A DNA stretch of 64,000 nucleotides, from positions 627,501-691,500 of the forward strand of contig JAPEHQ010000017.1 of assembly GCA_027405735.1 (NCBI GenBank). Direction: 5' to 3'. How positions within the stretch are numbered: the stretch's first letter is position 1; the number at the start of each line of letters is the position of its first letter. This DNA is from Mucor racemosus (Eukaryota; Mucoromycota; Mucoromycetes; Mucorales; Mucoraceae). Positions 10,360 to 21,977 of this stretch are shown one piece after another. Both the position numbers and the translations under genes were made by a program. Under the pieces are notes generated by a model. That model worked only from the letters and a program-made list of their open reading frames with translations. It was not told the DNA's origin and searched no databases.

Positions 10360-10822
10360 TACAACAGAGTTTTGTAAGCAATGGGCTCATATTTCACTTT
10401 GGTTCTTTTTTCATATGTTAAAATTGAAGGTTACGAAGAGATTACAAAACAAGATCAATCTTATATTTTGTAAAGTTACACTAGAAATATCATTAAAATC
10501 AAAGATATTAACATGTAAATAATTGTGCTACATATCATAATATGTTGATGGATACAGCTGCTCTTTGGAATGCTTGCTCAAAAGAATATCTTCACTATTG
10601 GGCTAAAATTTCACTATTTGTTAATAAATATACCACACAATTCCTGAATGCAAAACTTGTGCCTTGTGAGTAGAACAATTTATTCAACGCTCCTCCCTTC
10701 CATAATTTTTAATGAATAATCCCTGAAAGCAATAAAACTAATGAATTATTTGTTTATGTGATATGTAACATTTTATAATAATTTGACTTTTTTTCATCAA
10801 TTAATAAATATAATATATATAC
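10360..10822 (+). pseudogene. Decayed acyltransferase-like flank, copy 2
   Basis: This is diverged from 3370-3840, the flank of MFS copy 1 plus the inner end of its inverted-repeat arm. Coding traces are still visible (HNMLMD with its His-x4-Asp, ACSKEYLHYWAK) but split by frameshifts and stops. Similarity ends at the TATATA run near 10822, where a LINE-related sequence begins. Because both MFS copies carry this flank, the duplication unit extended at least this far. Confidence 0.5.
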
Positions 10823-10825
10823 TAG

Positions 10826-10912
10826 CCGTTCGATTTCGCTACGCTCAATTACGGCGTCACCCTGCGGGCTCGCTTTTGCAGTTTTAATGAGTGTATCATA
10901 TGACTGGCAGCT
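10826..10912 (-). repeat. LINE 5'-end unit, separate fragment
   Basis: The stretch from TAGCCGTTCGATTTCGCTAC to the CATATGAC sequence matches, in the minus direction, the leading unit of the LINE derivative at 58533-58620. A diverged version lies next to the LINE 5' end at about 17385-17440. Here it lies beyond the LINE 3' end in the same orientation, so it is a remnant of another insertion or a target-associated unit. It contains GAGCGTAGCGAAATCGAAC. Confidence 0.6.
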
Positions 10913-11194
10913 CTATCCTGTTACGCTCGATTACTGTCTATCTAGTCGAAAAATGTTTGTTTTTATAAAAAATGTAATGAGGTTTATAAACATCTGATCT
11001 TTGATTGGCCTGTCCCCCCCCCTTTTTTTTAAAAAAAAAACCATCTTTTGTAGCATATTATTAGAAAGCATCTGTTGTCCTTTCTCTTTACTTATTTAAA
11101 CACGCAGACGATTACGTATACAATGTAAATTGGTCTCCTACACATCACATATTGTATGCTATTGTAGATGGGACCGGTCAATCTAATTTATAGA
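10913..11194. other. Low-complexity flank of LINE
   Basis: No gene is present. It includes a C8/T/A homopolymer block near 11020-11040. Similarity between the LINE 3' region and the derivative at 59 kb ends near 11195, so this stretch is probably outside the element. Confidence 0.4.
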
Positions 11195-11802
11195 ATTTTT
11201 CAGTAATAAACTTGGATCAAGTAGGTACAGCATCGTAGATCCTTGACAAAGTTCTCAAATATCGTAAAATCCCTTATTTTTAAGACTTATAGGGCTTATA
11301 AGCGGAATATTAATTTCAAAAATCATTCTTGTCCAGATCATCAATTTTAACACTTTCCAATTTTTTTTCTGATTTTGCAAATTTAGAGTTAATTATACTA
11401 CTAATTATAAAAAAAAAACACGTACCTATACAAAAGGTAGCGCTTTATTTGGATAATTAAAAATAAAAACCATTTTTAATACAAGATATTGCATTAAGAT
11501 ATTGCATTAAAATCCTTTAACCGAAAAACAGTTTTTGGGCCAAAAGTACAAAGTTTTATTATTTAACTTTTGACATTAAGCTTTTATAAAATGAACATTA
11601 TTTATAGCTACAATTTTGTCTCATAATGTAGTATATTTAAACGCTTATTTTGGTGTCAAAATTTAATTTCTCTATTTTTTGATCAAAAAAAAATTTTTTT
11701 TTATATGGATAAAGATTTATTGAATAAACATATCAGGGGGGGAATATTAAAAAAAGAGATTCAGGTGTATGGAATAGTGACCTGTCTCGGAAAAGCTATG
11801 AA

Positions 11803-14800
11803 TTAGTCTAAGTTATTGAGCGTGGAAATGTAACGAATGAGCTTGGTAGATGAGTCCAGTACGGCCTGATCTACTATCTCAATTTGATCAAAGTGAAGTC
11901 GCCAGTGGGCGTTCCAAATGGATGTTAAAATACTCGAAAAGAGTTCAAAATGGTTAATTTTCAAGGCGGAATCTAATTGTTTGTAGTGGATAACATTCAA
12001 AGAGATTATGTCTTGATATAGTTTGTCTAAACGAAGTGGGGGAGTGAAATCAATGTACAGGTGAAAGAAATTGCGCCATATATCAAGATGGGTTGGACAG
12101 GTAATTAGAAGATGACTGGAGGTCTCGATCTGACCGCAGTAGGGACATCGATCATCTGGTAGTTTGAGAATATGACAGATGTTGGCCTTAGCAGGGATCT
12201 TGTTGTGGATCAATCTGAACCACAGATTTCTAGGTGTGCTCTTCATGTTTGTGGCCAGGAACAGTTTCATATGAGACCTGTTTAAGGCTGCGGAAATGTT
12301 CAAAAGGGATCGGTTAGTCCCCTGATAGAGCTGGCGTAGCTGTTTGTGCGGCAATGACAAGGCGGTGACGCCTTGGTACTGTAGAGATTGTAGACAAGGT
12401 TTGAAATCAGGAACCGGCGAGTAGAGTGGGCTAGGTCCTTGTATGATAGGCAACTGGATGGTGACGAAAGGTAAGAACTGTAAGGTACCTGAAGTAAAAC
12501 TGTTTTTTTAATCTATTCAAAAGGTTAGGATGTTTGCACGTCTGCCGCTCCTGAAACATCAGGGAATCACCCGTGGGACCCATCTGAAGAAAGGCAAATG
12601 CTTTGGAAGAGAGGATAGACACATTGTTAAATACGTTTGGCAGTTCGACGACATTGGGTCTGCATAGTGCCAGGAACGGAAGTTCTAGGGCAGTAGAGGC
12701 AGAGAGGATTGTGGTATCAGGAAGGGCTGTGCGTTCGATAGCATCGAGGCTTTTCAGTAGAGGAGACAGAGTATGGAGGCCGCGAAGTTGGGACGGATGT
12801 CTTGCTTCTTTGAACAGTAGCAGAACTTGATGGTGTGTAGTATTAAAGCTAAGCTGTATATAGCTGGTCAGCAAGGACCACAGAAAACCTGGCAGAGATG
12901 CGCAATGCTGGTTATCCTGTAACAGGGCTTTGGCATATCTCATCTGAAGGACGTTTTGTTGAGAGGAAATGTCTATCACCGAGAGGCCGCCCTCTAGTTT
13001 ATCGTAATACATTACTGATTTTTTCAAAACCGGGAAGATCTTGTGGGTGACGAACTGATAGATGATCGATGTAATTTTACGAAAGAAATAGGCGGGTAGA
13101 GCAGTGATACGAAGCACATGCCAGAACCGAGCGAGAAACAGAGAGTTGGCCATGTGAGCTCGCCCATAAACTGATATCTGTCTAGATACGTGTATGTTGA
13201 CGGCTGCCTGAAGTTTTAGTATTGTTTCGTTGCAGTACATATCTCTTTGTGCATGACTAAAGTAGATAGGATACCCGAGGTACCTTAGGTAGTGATTACT
13301 TTTGTTATCAAACCATTGAAACTGAAGTTGCTTGATCTTAATTCGGAATGCTGGTATCATGAGAGTGGAATCTCCGGATAGTGGAAAGGCCACCGACTTA
13401 TGATAGTTCACCCTTGAGTTAGAAGCGCGACTGTAGCATTCAAGGTGGGTTTGTAATCGTTCTAGTTCTTTTCGCGTGTTGATAATGACTAATAGGTCAT
13501 CAGCGTATGCCAGGACTTTGATGGGCTTATGAGACGTGTGATGGACAATAGCCTGAGCAGGACGAGAGGCAACGGAGTACCCTTTAATGTCACTGTCGTT
13601 CAATATCATTCGTATGAACGGTTCCAATGCAATGTTGAACAGTATCGGTGAAATAGCATCTCCTTGACGGAGACCTCTTCTTTGATGAACTGTAGGTGTA
13701 AAGAAACCATTCATATTAACAACAATATTATTGCTAAAAAAGAGAGTCTTGATACAAGTTATGAGTTGAGGGGGGAAGCCGAATTTTTTCATAACTGAGC
13801 ATATATACTGAGCATTTACATAGTCGTAAGCTTTGGCACTGTCGATGGCGATACCAATGCTGGCTGTTTGGAGATGGGTAGCGTCTTCCATCATGATCTT
13901 GAGGGCCAAGCCATGATCACCGATAGATCTTTCCGGCATAAAGCCAGCTTGATAATATAATATGATTGATTTCGAAGCTTCAATAACTCTTCGATTAAGG
14001 ATTCTAGTGAAAACTTTACAGTCCGTGTTGATGAGCGAGATAGGTCGCCAATTGGCGAGGTCCTCCAAATCTCCTTTCTTGGGAAGCATGACAATGCATG
14101 TTTCCTGCCAAGATTTTGGAAAAATGGCTTTGTTGAGAGCATCATTGTACACTGCATAGACGAGGTCTTTACATTCGGGATGTTCGATTATTAAGCGAAG
14201 GATCGGGTACGGTATCCCATCACGACCAGGACTACTGACCTTGGGGCTTCGTTGGACACCTTCGATAATTGTTGGTAAGTCAAGTTCCGAGATAATTTCG
14301 TCAGCATTAGTTGTTGAAATGGTAGAATTGATGTTATCAAGCAGAGTGTTGAGGGAAAACCGGTGAATGGGGTCATCAGCGTATAAATCTTGATAGAAAT
14401 GATGAACTGCCCCCAGTTTATCCGCCGTCGTTAAGCAATCTTTCCCTGTGGACGGGTGTACGATATTAGTAAATTGTCTGCGAACGGAGCGTTGTTTGAT
14501 GGTTCGTTGTAGATAACCAACATCTCGTTCATTGTTCTCTATCCAGTTTTTGCCGGCTCTTAGAATGGCTGTTTCGGCTATTTCGTGTTCAATAGTAGCG
14601 ATCTCATTCTCTAGAGGAGGTAGGAGGTCGTTCAGGAGCTCTGGTGACGATTTGTATCGACGAAGTAGGTTGTTCCTGTTGCTCTGTAATTCACGCAATT
14701 TTCGCTGACGCCAAGAGGATCGATTTCGACAATATGACTGAGTCAGTTTGCGAACGTAGCCTTTAAGGCGATCCCATTTAACCTGGCTGGAGTCCGAAGA

Positions 14801-15686
14801 GTCTGCCAAGATATTGTTCATGAAGTGCGAGATACCTTTGTCTATCTTGCTTACATATTTGTCTTGCTTAGCGAGGTATGGATTTCCCCTCCACAGGCCA
14901 CGACCAGTATTTAGCTTTCCCAGTCTTAATTTGATGGAGAGCAGTGCATGATCGGTCCAAGATGGATGTAGGAATTCCAAGAATGGATCGAAGGATTTAC
15001 TACGAAACTGGTGCCCTACGAAGATGTAATCGATGCAGGACATGTTCTTTTTGCGCTTAAATGTACTGGTGTAGTCATTATCCTCGACACTGTTGATGCC
15101 GTCGTGGAAATGTGTCCTCATGAAGGTCATGAAAGCCTTTGGTCGAGCACTGTGGCCAGATGGAAGATTACTCTCAAAGGAAAAAATGAAGTATCCCATG
15201 ACCACCATACGCTGCAATACTTCTACAAAGTTGTTTAAGTTTTTTAAATGATCCAACACTTCTGAATAAGATATGTCGGCGACGATTTTCATCTGAAGCG
15301 GGTGCGTACATATTGAGCACATACATAGGTTCTATATTGTGGTTTCCCAAGATGGTCAGTTTAACTAATATAAACCGTTGATCTGGAGAGATAAATTGTT
15401 GTTCCATGTTGATGTTTGTATTAAAGTTGATAATTCCGCATTTTGTTGTCCAAAATGATTGATGTGGTTGTTGCATTTTATATTTAATTTGTTCTGTTTG
15501 TTCTTCTAAGGTTGATTGATGAAAGTTGATTTCTTGACAGGCAAGAATGTCAAATTGTTGGGAACATAAGTATTTCGTTAGACGATCAAACAATTGTGGC
15601 CTATATTGTTTAAGTATATACCGGCAATTGATTGAGCCTAGCTTGATATTTATGTCCTTTTTCTTAATGTTATTATTATTCATCAT
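11803..15686 (-). pseudogene. LINE ORF2 (endonuclease, reverse transcriptase), two frameshifts
   Basis: Three overlapping frames make up ORF2. First, 15686-15174 holds the start of an APE-type endonuclease (LACQEINFHQ with the metal-binding Glu, VLNMYAPAS). Second, 15322-12431 holds the rest of the endonuclease (MSCIDYIFVG) and reverse transcriptase: NWRPISLINTD, QAGFMPERSIGDH, IAIDSAKAYDYVN, GLRQGDAISPILFN and the catalytic YADD near 13500. Third, 12453-11803 holds the C-terminal domain with CPYCGQIETSSHLLITCP. The first frame change lies near 15290, the second near 12440. The endonuclease GDFN motif reads GYFI (about 15186-15197), losing the catalytic Asp and Asn. Full-length product is not expected. 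Confidence 0.92.
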
Positions 15687-15700
15687 AATAATAACGATTT

Positions 15701-17239
15701 TTATTGTAAATTGGTTGCGGATCTGGGAGAGCTTTTAAAGCTACCCTTTTTATTAGATCCCTTAGTATGCTTAAGACTATGTAATTTGTCACTTTCAGTA
15801 GAAAGTTTGTGCCTGAGTAACTTCCTCTTCGCCAAGGCGGCTGCATTAGCGGCTCTCTTACGAGATACTTCCTCGACGGAATCCTCTGGCAATATTAACA
15901 TATCGTTCATCTCAGAGTCGGAATCAATGTCCTCCAGCATGATATCCTCCTCAGGATGACCTTCGATAACTTCTTCCTCGCGGGAAGAAAACTCCAAAAC
16001 GGTAGATGGCTCCTTACCACCTTCCTCAAGCATCTCTGACTGTTGCTTACCTGCATTTTCATCAAAGATCAAACCGTCCTCCCCAAGATCGGTTTCATCT
16101 TGAGAATTTGCGTCAGCGTTAGTGCTGGATAGCTGAGTCTCGGAAGGCTTGATGGTTGAAACTTCAGACTTAAGTGCGTCGTCCTGACTGGAGACCACGG
16201 CTGATTCATCGATGTTGATTGTATTACTGTTAGTAGATACCTTATCACCGGCAACGGTAACCTTGACCTGTTCCTCGGTCTTAGCAGCTGCCTCACGGGT
16301 CATTATCGTAACCTGTTTGGATGGTGGAGCGTCACGCTTGGCTCTCTTGCCGTTCCGGTTACTATCGGGACAGTCAGCAATGAGATGATCCAGGCTCTTG
16401 CAAATAAAGCAGGCCTTGCGGTGTTGGAGAGTAATCGGGCAGTCAGCAAAAACGTGGTCCTCGACGTGGCAACGATTACAGATAGGTTTCATATTGGTAT
16501 AAACAAGATGCAATTCCTCAGCACCCTCCCATGCTGGAATGCGTGCTTGTAAGTCCTTGAAGAGATGTTCCTTGTCCTTGGGCTTACAAAGGGTTACGAA
16601 GCCTTTGCCAACAAACCAGTTACCTTCTACGGTGTGATGTAGACCTATTTCTAAGATTTCACCATACTTTTGAAAGATCTCAATGAGGCGAGGCTTCAAA
16701 AAATCAGGGCCCTCATATGGAATATTAGAGATCCCCACTCTAATTACCGAGGTGTCCTTGTGCAGAGTACGCTCGACGGGTATTCCGACGTTGTTCAATT
16801 TGAATTCTTTCTTGAGGGCTGCTTCACGATCCTCGGAAGAAACAAAATTGAGCTCAATGTAATGATGTTCTTTACCAACTTTACGCATTCTGATTCCAAG
16901 GCCGTTCGGGTATTGTTCACATAAACATTTGTTGAGTGACTTTTCTTTTAGGTTCAACGAGTTGAAGGCTGCAAATGGGATCACAATTGAGTTTTTATCC
17001 TTTGCTTCGATAAAAATTTTGCCTGCTGGTGTCAAGTTGTGGCGATCATCTTTCTTCTCGGTAGAGTCGAGGAGGAAGGGATCACGCTGTTGATCTTTTA
17101 CTGTTTGTGCATATGTCCTGATATTAAGAGGTTGGTTGTTTGGATTATGGCGGGAATCCCTGGTGCTTCCACCAATGAGATCCTTCGGATTAGAAAAAGT
17201 TTCTTTAGCGGAAAGAGCCATGTTTTTGATCAAAATCAT
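15701..17239 (-). CDS. LINE ORF1 protein, gag-like with two CCHC knuckles (512 aa)
   Basis: ORF1 encodes a nucleic-acid-binding protein thought to package LINE RNA. The ATG at 17239 gives MILIKNMALSAKE; the ATG at 17221 is an alternative start. Residues ~175-230 (VIRVGISNIPYEG, GKGFVTL) look like an RRM-type RNA-binding fold. Two zinc knuckles follow: CNRCHVEDHVFADC and CFICKSLDHLIADC, each CX2CX4HX4C. The C-terminal third is acidic (many Glu/Asp), ending in a basic Lys/Arg-rich tail. The frame is intact. It ends 14 nt before the ORF2 ATG in a different frame, a bicistronic arrangement. Confidence 0.9.
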   Translation of the reverse strand: MILIKNMALSAKETFSNPKDLIGGSTRDSRHNPNNQPLNIRTYAQTVKDQQRDPFLLDSTEKKDDRHNLTPAGKIFIEAKDKNSIVIPFAAFNSLNLKEKSLNKCLCEQYPNGLGIRMRKVGKEHHYIELNFVSSEDREAALKKEFKLNNVGIPVERTLHKDTSVIRVGISNIPYEGPDFLKPRLIEIFQKYGEILEIGLHHTVEGNWFVGKGFVTLCKPKDKEHLFKDLQARIPAWEGAEELHLVYTNMKPICNRCHVEDHVFADCPITLQHRKACFICKSLDHLIADCPDSNRNGKRAKRDAPPSKQVTIMTREAAAKTEEQVKVTVAGDKVSTNSNTINIDESAVVSSQDDALKSEVSTIKPSETQLSSTNADANSQDETDLGEDGLIFDENAGKQQSEMLEEGGKEPSTVLEFSSREEEVIEGHPEEDIMLEDIDSDSEMNDMLILPEDSVEEVSRKRAANAAALAKRKLLRHKLSTESDKLHSLKHTKGSNKKGSFKSSPRSATNLQ

Positions 17240-17445
17240 GAGTGTTGGTAAGGATAAAATGAGGCCCGAAAATGTCCGCTACAAAAACTGAATTTTCAGA
17301 ACTTATGTAGTTTAATACAAGAAAAATCGAAAAAAAAATACTTTCTTATTTAAAACTTGGATATATCATAGTATAAGAGAGTTAGTAGTTCAATCTCGCT
17401 ACGCTCAATTGCGACATCATTTTGAAGGCTTTTTTATTTTACAAT

Positions 17446-18204
17446 TTGCTGCTTTTAGGTTGGTTTATACTATATACTGTATATCTAAATAATAATGGAA
17501 ATAGCAATGAAATTCCTTGACCAAAATTGAGACTTTTCCTTATCCATGTGTCCACTAAATCAGGTCGTAACTGCAGTTTTTGAAATATTATAAAAAGATT
17601 AATAATAAATGTAAGCAAGTAATTTCATTTAATTACATTTACTTACGCTAATTAATATTAACATGGCTTACGTACATTATTTATCATATTTTATCATATT
17701 TTATCATTATTTTATCATTATTTTTTCCGTAATGATAGGACAACATAGCGATTTTATGGCCCATTTCTGATCTTTGGAGTAGGCCATGGAGTGTGTCCAT
17801 TTACGTTAACGTAAATGTTAAGTTTTAATTTATTTCTTAAAATCGTCATACTTTCTGTATTCAGAACTAATGGGCTTGCAATATATGTAGCAATGGTTTT
17901 ACCGTCAAGATACACCATGAGCAACGCTGTGATAAGGATAAAATAAGAAGTACATATATTTCCCCATGTTCCATCAATTTTCATTTGGATTACATAATTT
18001 GGATATATTTACTATCTAGAATTGTTGATTTATAAAGATTTCAGGCGATAGAATCAACGAGATGAGATTTTATAAAAAGCTAGATGCGTCTTACACTGCG
18101 TTGACTAAATTACATTAAATATGTACAAATGAAATAATAATCTCTCCAGCACTTGTCTATGTGTTTGTGGCTAGTTATACAGGAGAAAAATACTCCACAA
18201 TTGA
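17446..18204. other. Gene-free AT-rich stretch
   Basis: It includes a short run of TTTATCAT-type repeats (about 17690-17730). A 76-codon minus-strand frame (17754-17984) has no recognisable domain and is not called. From about 18205 the 3' UTR of the dioxygenase pseudogene begins. Confidence 0.5.
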
Positions 18205-18348
18205 TCATTTTAGTATACAAAAAACAACATATGAAGAATACAAGAACCCCAATGACAACAGATCAACCTTTACTTTGATACCAGTCAAGGAAACGGAGGG
18301 GATTTATTTGAATTAAATAAATGAAACTTGTGGATTTAATAAGAATTA

Positions 18349-19722
18349 TTAATAATCCTTAGCAGCCTTTGCTGCAAGGTCCTGCTTTCTTGATTTGCTA
18401 TTAGGATCGTAGTAAGGTCTTTCAGCCTATTAAAGAACATTGATCATTAGCTTTTGGTATTTTGTTTAATATATATTACTTACAGTAGGTGTAATTCTCC
18501 AACCATGGCGTCTTCCTTCAGCAAAATAATCAAAAATAGCGCAATGGAAAGTACAACGGTTATCCCAAACAGCAATTGTATCTTCGGTCCATTTAAATCG
18601 AATTTGGAAATCATGACCACCACTAATATGGCCAAACAAATATTCAAGCAACAGGTCGGATTCATTACGATTTAAACCAATAATGCTTTTAGTAAAACCT
18701 GGTTGAACAAAGAGACCCTTCCATCCAGTGAGAGGATGAGTACGAACAACAGGATGAACTGAATCAACGAAATCACGACGAATAAAGTTGCCAGTACGTT
18801 TAGCATTTTCTTTATGAACTTGACCAGTGTGAACAGCTTCAAGACCTTCGAGGAACTTTTGCATCGGGGCAGATAGTTTGTCATAGGCCTCGTAGGCAGT
18901 GGCCCAAATAGTATCACCACCTACAGGAGGCAATACGTCAAGCTTCAAAAACGTTAAACCAGCAGGTTAATTCTCATAGGTAATGTCACTATGCCATCCT
19001 AGTTTTTATGACATTTTAGAGCAAGTTTATATAGTATAAAACCAGTACTTACCTTCATCAGCAGTTCTGGTGTCAAAGTATTTCCTGGTTTGAGGGCTAA
19101 ACGGGATTTCTTTAGTTTGGGATTACAATCTTATTTGTGCACAATACTTACTTTTTCTCATCGTAGAAAATACTGATAACCTCTGGAAGACCCTCAGGAT
19201 AACCAACGCTATTGTGAATGTGGCTATATCATGTAAATTTGATTAATATTAATATGTCATAATTGCCCTTTGAATTTAATATCTTACAGAGGGCCAAAAT
19301 GTCTACCAAATTCAACAGCTTGTTACGGATCAAGATCTTGATTACGGAAAAAGACAACACCTCTTTCAGCAGCCAACAAGACTAAATCGTTCTTTTGTTG
19401 ATCGGTCAATTGAGATAACTGAAGACCATGCACTTTAGTACCAATGGAAGGTGTTAAATCAAAGATCTTTTCAGCGTTATCATAGATAGAAGCCTTTTTA
19501 GGATCTGCAAGCTTTCCTGGGTCATGGTGCTCAAAAGGCTCAAGAGGAGGATACTATATACATTTGAATTAGTACATTGTATGAATAAAGACATAGTTAT
19601 ACACTTACAGAAACCTTGGGGTAGATTTGATAAGGACCTTTTTCTTTTGCCAATGCTTTTAAGTCAAGTTTTTGAAACTGCTCAGAGATAGTTTCGATAG
19701 AATTAGTGGTATTAGGAGGCAT
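18349..19722 (-). pseudogene. TauD/TfdA dioxygenase, copy A, two nonsense codons
   Basis: The exon layout is the same as copy B: 19609-19722, 19223... as 19288-19553, 19152-19223, 19053-19096, 18484-18998 and 18349-18426, together 1089 nt with phases matching. The iron-binding HxD is present (GWHSD), as are the distal His region (FHCAIFDY) and RRHGWRIT. However, two in-frame TAA codons occur. One follows NQDLDP in exon 2 (aligned with Tyr in NQDINPYQG of copy B). The other follows TYEN in exon 5 (aligned with Gln in YELQPPG). Both lie upstream of or close to the active site, so translation would give a fragment. Splice sites and the rest of the frame are intact, so decay is recent. Readthrough is a less likely alternative. 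Confidence 0.85.
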
Positions 19723-20593
19723 TTTTGTTGTTACTACTATTTTTTTGTTTCTGAATTAAGAAGATATTTATATTGAATGCAAGTTACTATTTGGGTAACG
19801 TTGTTGCTCTTGTGAATTATCGGGTAGCCAATGATTTGCTGAAAGGCGTAAACTGTTGAAATGTAGCAACTAAAGCACGTCAGATCAATCAATCAATTCG
19901 CAATGAAGAATAGATGCACTATTTTGTATATTATGTAGATCAAATATTATTTCAGGAATAAACTTACCCCGTATAAAATGTGATTTCAATATTAGTTTTC
20001 AGCCGGAATATATATTTGATATCTAGACTTTTATGGCTATATATTATAAGCTTTGGATAGCCTATATGTATTTTTTGTTGCAAGAAAAAATGATTTTTAT
20101 AGCGTATGTAATACTGTTAAACCTATATACGCTCATATTTGTAGTGCATTGTAATCCTCAAAATTTATAAATATAGTAACTAGCAGTACAATAACTGCAT
20201 ATATTTCATTGATTCAAACAAAATGTGGTGATAGCGATATCTTATTTAATAGTTTCACATCTAGATATTCCTCCCCTCGTATAATAGCATATTTGGTGTA
20301 ACATTATTTTTCGAGTAATTTCGCCATACTTCAATGATATTGTTATATGTAATTTTCTGTATTTGGTCGATAATAAAGCCTGGTTCTCCCTCTTATCTAT
20401 CAAAACTCAAAATGTGGGAAGTTATTTATGAGTGCTGATAATCCCGTTTTGATTATTCCTGTAATAATTCTTGAACATTTCTAAATTACACACAAAATCT
20501 CAGAGTTTAACAAATTTAGCATTTTATGAAGCTTTATTATTATTTAGTAAATTAAAATAAAAATTAGCTATTACTAATTTACTTGGATTCTTG
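19723..20593. other. Intergenic between the two dioxygenase genes
   Basis: This is about 870 bp of AT-rich DNA with no supported gene. It contains the promoter and leader of copy A (right of 19722) and the 3' UTR of copy B (left of 20594). No clear control element was recognised. Confidence 0.4.
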
Positions 20594-21977
20594 TTATTCC
20601 TTTTCCTCACGAACTTGCTTTTGTGATTTACTCTTGGGATCAAAATAAGGTCTTTCGGCCTATTTATATGTATGAGATGTGTTAGTCATTATATAATATT
20701 TATAGCGATTATAAAGCTTACCTGTGTAGTAATTCTCCATCCATGGCGCTTGCCATAATCCAAATAATCGAAAATAGCAACATGGCTAGTAACACGATTA
20801 TCCCAAACAGCAACAGTATCTTCAGTCCACTTGAATCGAACATGGAAATCGTAACCACCAGCAATATGGTCGTACAATAAGTTCAAAAGAGCATCTGATT
20901 CATGTTTGTTAAGACCAACAATACGACGAGTGAAACCAGGCTGAATGAACAATGCTTTTAATCCAGTGACAGGATGAGTACGAACAATGGGATGAGTATG
21001 TTCAACATCTTCACGGCGTACAGTCTGACCAAAGACAGCAGCACCTGCAGCTTGTTCTTTACCAGAATGAACAGCTTCAAGTCCTTCAAGTCTCTTTTGA
21101 AGCTCAGGTGAAAGACGATCATAGGCAGCGTAACTAGAAGACCAAATAGTATCACCTCCCGCTTGACCAGGGAGTGTGTCAATTTTTAAAAAGGTAAATC
21201 CAGGAGGCTGAAGCTCATAACTGACATCACTGTGCCAACCTATGAAATACTATTAGATATTGTTATAAACATACAAATTGAATGAATTATGTACCATCTG
21301 CAGTTCTTCTTCCTACGAATTCTTTGGTGTACTGATTTGCTGGAATGCTAAACAAATAGATTTAATAAATGTCTTGTTGTACATATTGACCGAAAGTAAC
21401 ACTTACTCTTTGCCATAATAAATGGGAAGGATTTCAGGCAAATTAGGAGGATGTCCACCAACATTGTGAATATGGCTATAAACGTAGATATGTTAGGCTT
21501 AATTTTGTAGATAGATCTTAATTAAACACTTACAGAGGTCCATAGTAAGCACCAAGCTCCTTTCCTTGATAAGGATTAATGTCCTGATTACGAAAGAAAA
21601 CTACGCCTCTTTCTGCGATGAGAAGAGCCAAATCATTCTTTTGTTGATCAGTTAATTGAGACAATTGAATGCCATGAACCTCAGTACCAATATTGGGAGT
21701 CAAATCAAAGACTTTGGTAGCATTGTCTAAAAGGGAAGCCTTCTTGGGATCGGCAAGGTGGCCGACGTCTTTGTGCTCAAAGACAGGAAGCTTAGGGTAC
21801 TATACAATAAATAAGTATTATGTGCGCATAAATGTATATGAAAGCATAATTATATATTACCTTTGTCTCGGGAAATTCAAAGTAATAACCTTCAGCAGCC
21901 AATTGCTTGATATCAATTTGCTTTTCTTCAATGGTATTTTCCAAGATGGCAGTTTCTTTTTGTTGGGGAGGGGACAT
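20594..21977 (-). CDS. TauD/TfdA-family Fe(II)/2-oxoglutarate dioxygenase (362 aa)
   Basis: This predicts a cytosolic non-haem iron oxygenase that couples 2-oxoglutarate decarboxylation to substrate hydroxylation. Characterised relatives release sulfite from taurine or alkyl sulfonates (bacterial TauD, yeast Jlp1). Exons are 21861-21977, 21534-21799, 21407-21475, 21295-21347, 20722-21239 and 20594-20659, all in phase (1089 nt). The facial triad is visible: His171 and Asp173 in GWHSD, and His321 in RVTSHVAIFDY. Arg333/Arg337 (KRHGWRIT) are placed to bind 2-oxoglutarate. FFRNQDINP precedes the core. Start MSPPQQKE is the only nearby ATG. The exact substrate is not deducible. It is the intact partner of the pseudogene at 18349-19722 and of the exon fragment at 6753-7090. 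Confidence 0.92.

Larger units (their letters stand above)
11195..17445 (-). mobile_element. Non-LTR retrotransposon (LINE), ~6.2 kb, minus strand
   Basis: The order on the minus strand is 5' region (17445-17240), ORF1 (17239-15701), a 14-nt gap, ORF2 (15686-11803) and a ~0.6-kb 3' region. There are no long terminal repeats. ORF1 with CCHC knuckles plus ORF2 with endonuclease, reverse transcriptase and a terminal CCHC-like motif is the L1/Tx1-type layout. The ends were set by homology to the short derivative at 58533-59261; target-site duplications were not identified. ORF2 is frameshifted, so this copy is not autonomous. GC content is visibly higher than in the surrounding DNA. Confidence 0.9.

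Noticed and set aside
15174..15322. Programmed frameshift in LINE ORF2
   Set aside because: No slippery heptamer with a following stem was seen, and a second unrelated frame change plus catalytic-motif loss point to decay.
17754..17984. 76-codon hydrophobic minus-strand ORF
   Set aside because: No homologue, no splice context, low complexity; expected by chance in AT-rich DNA.
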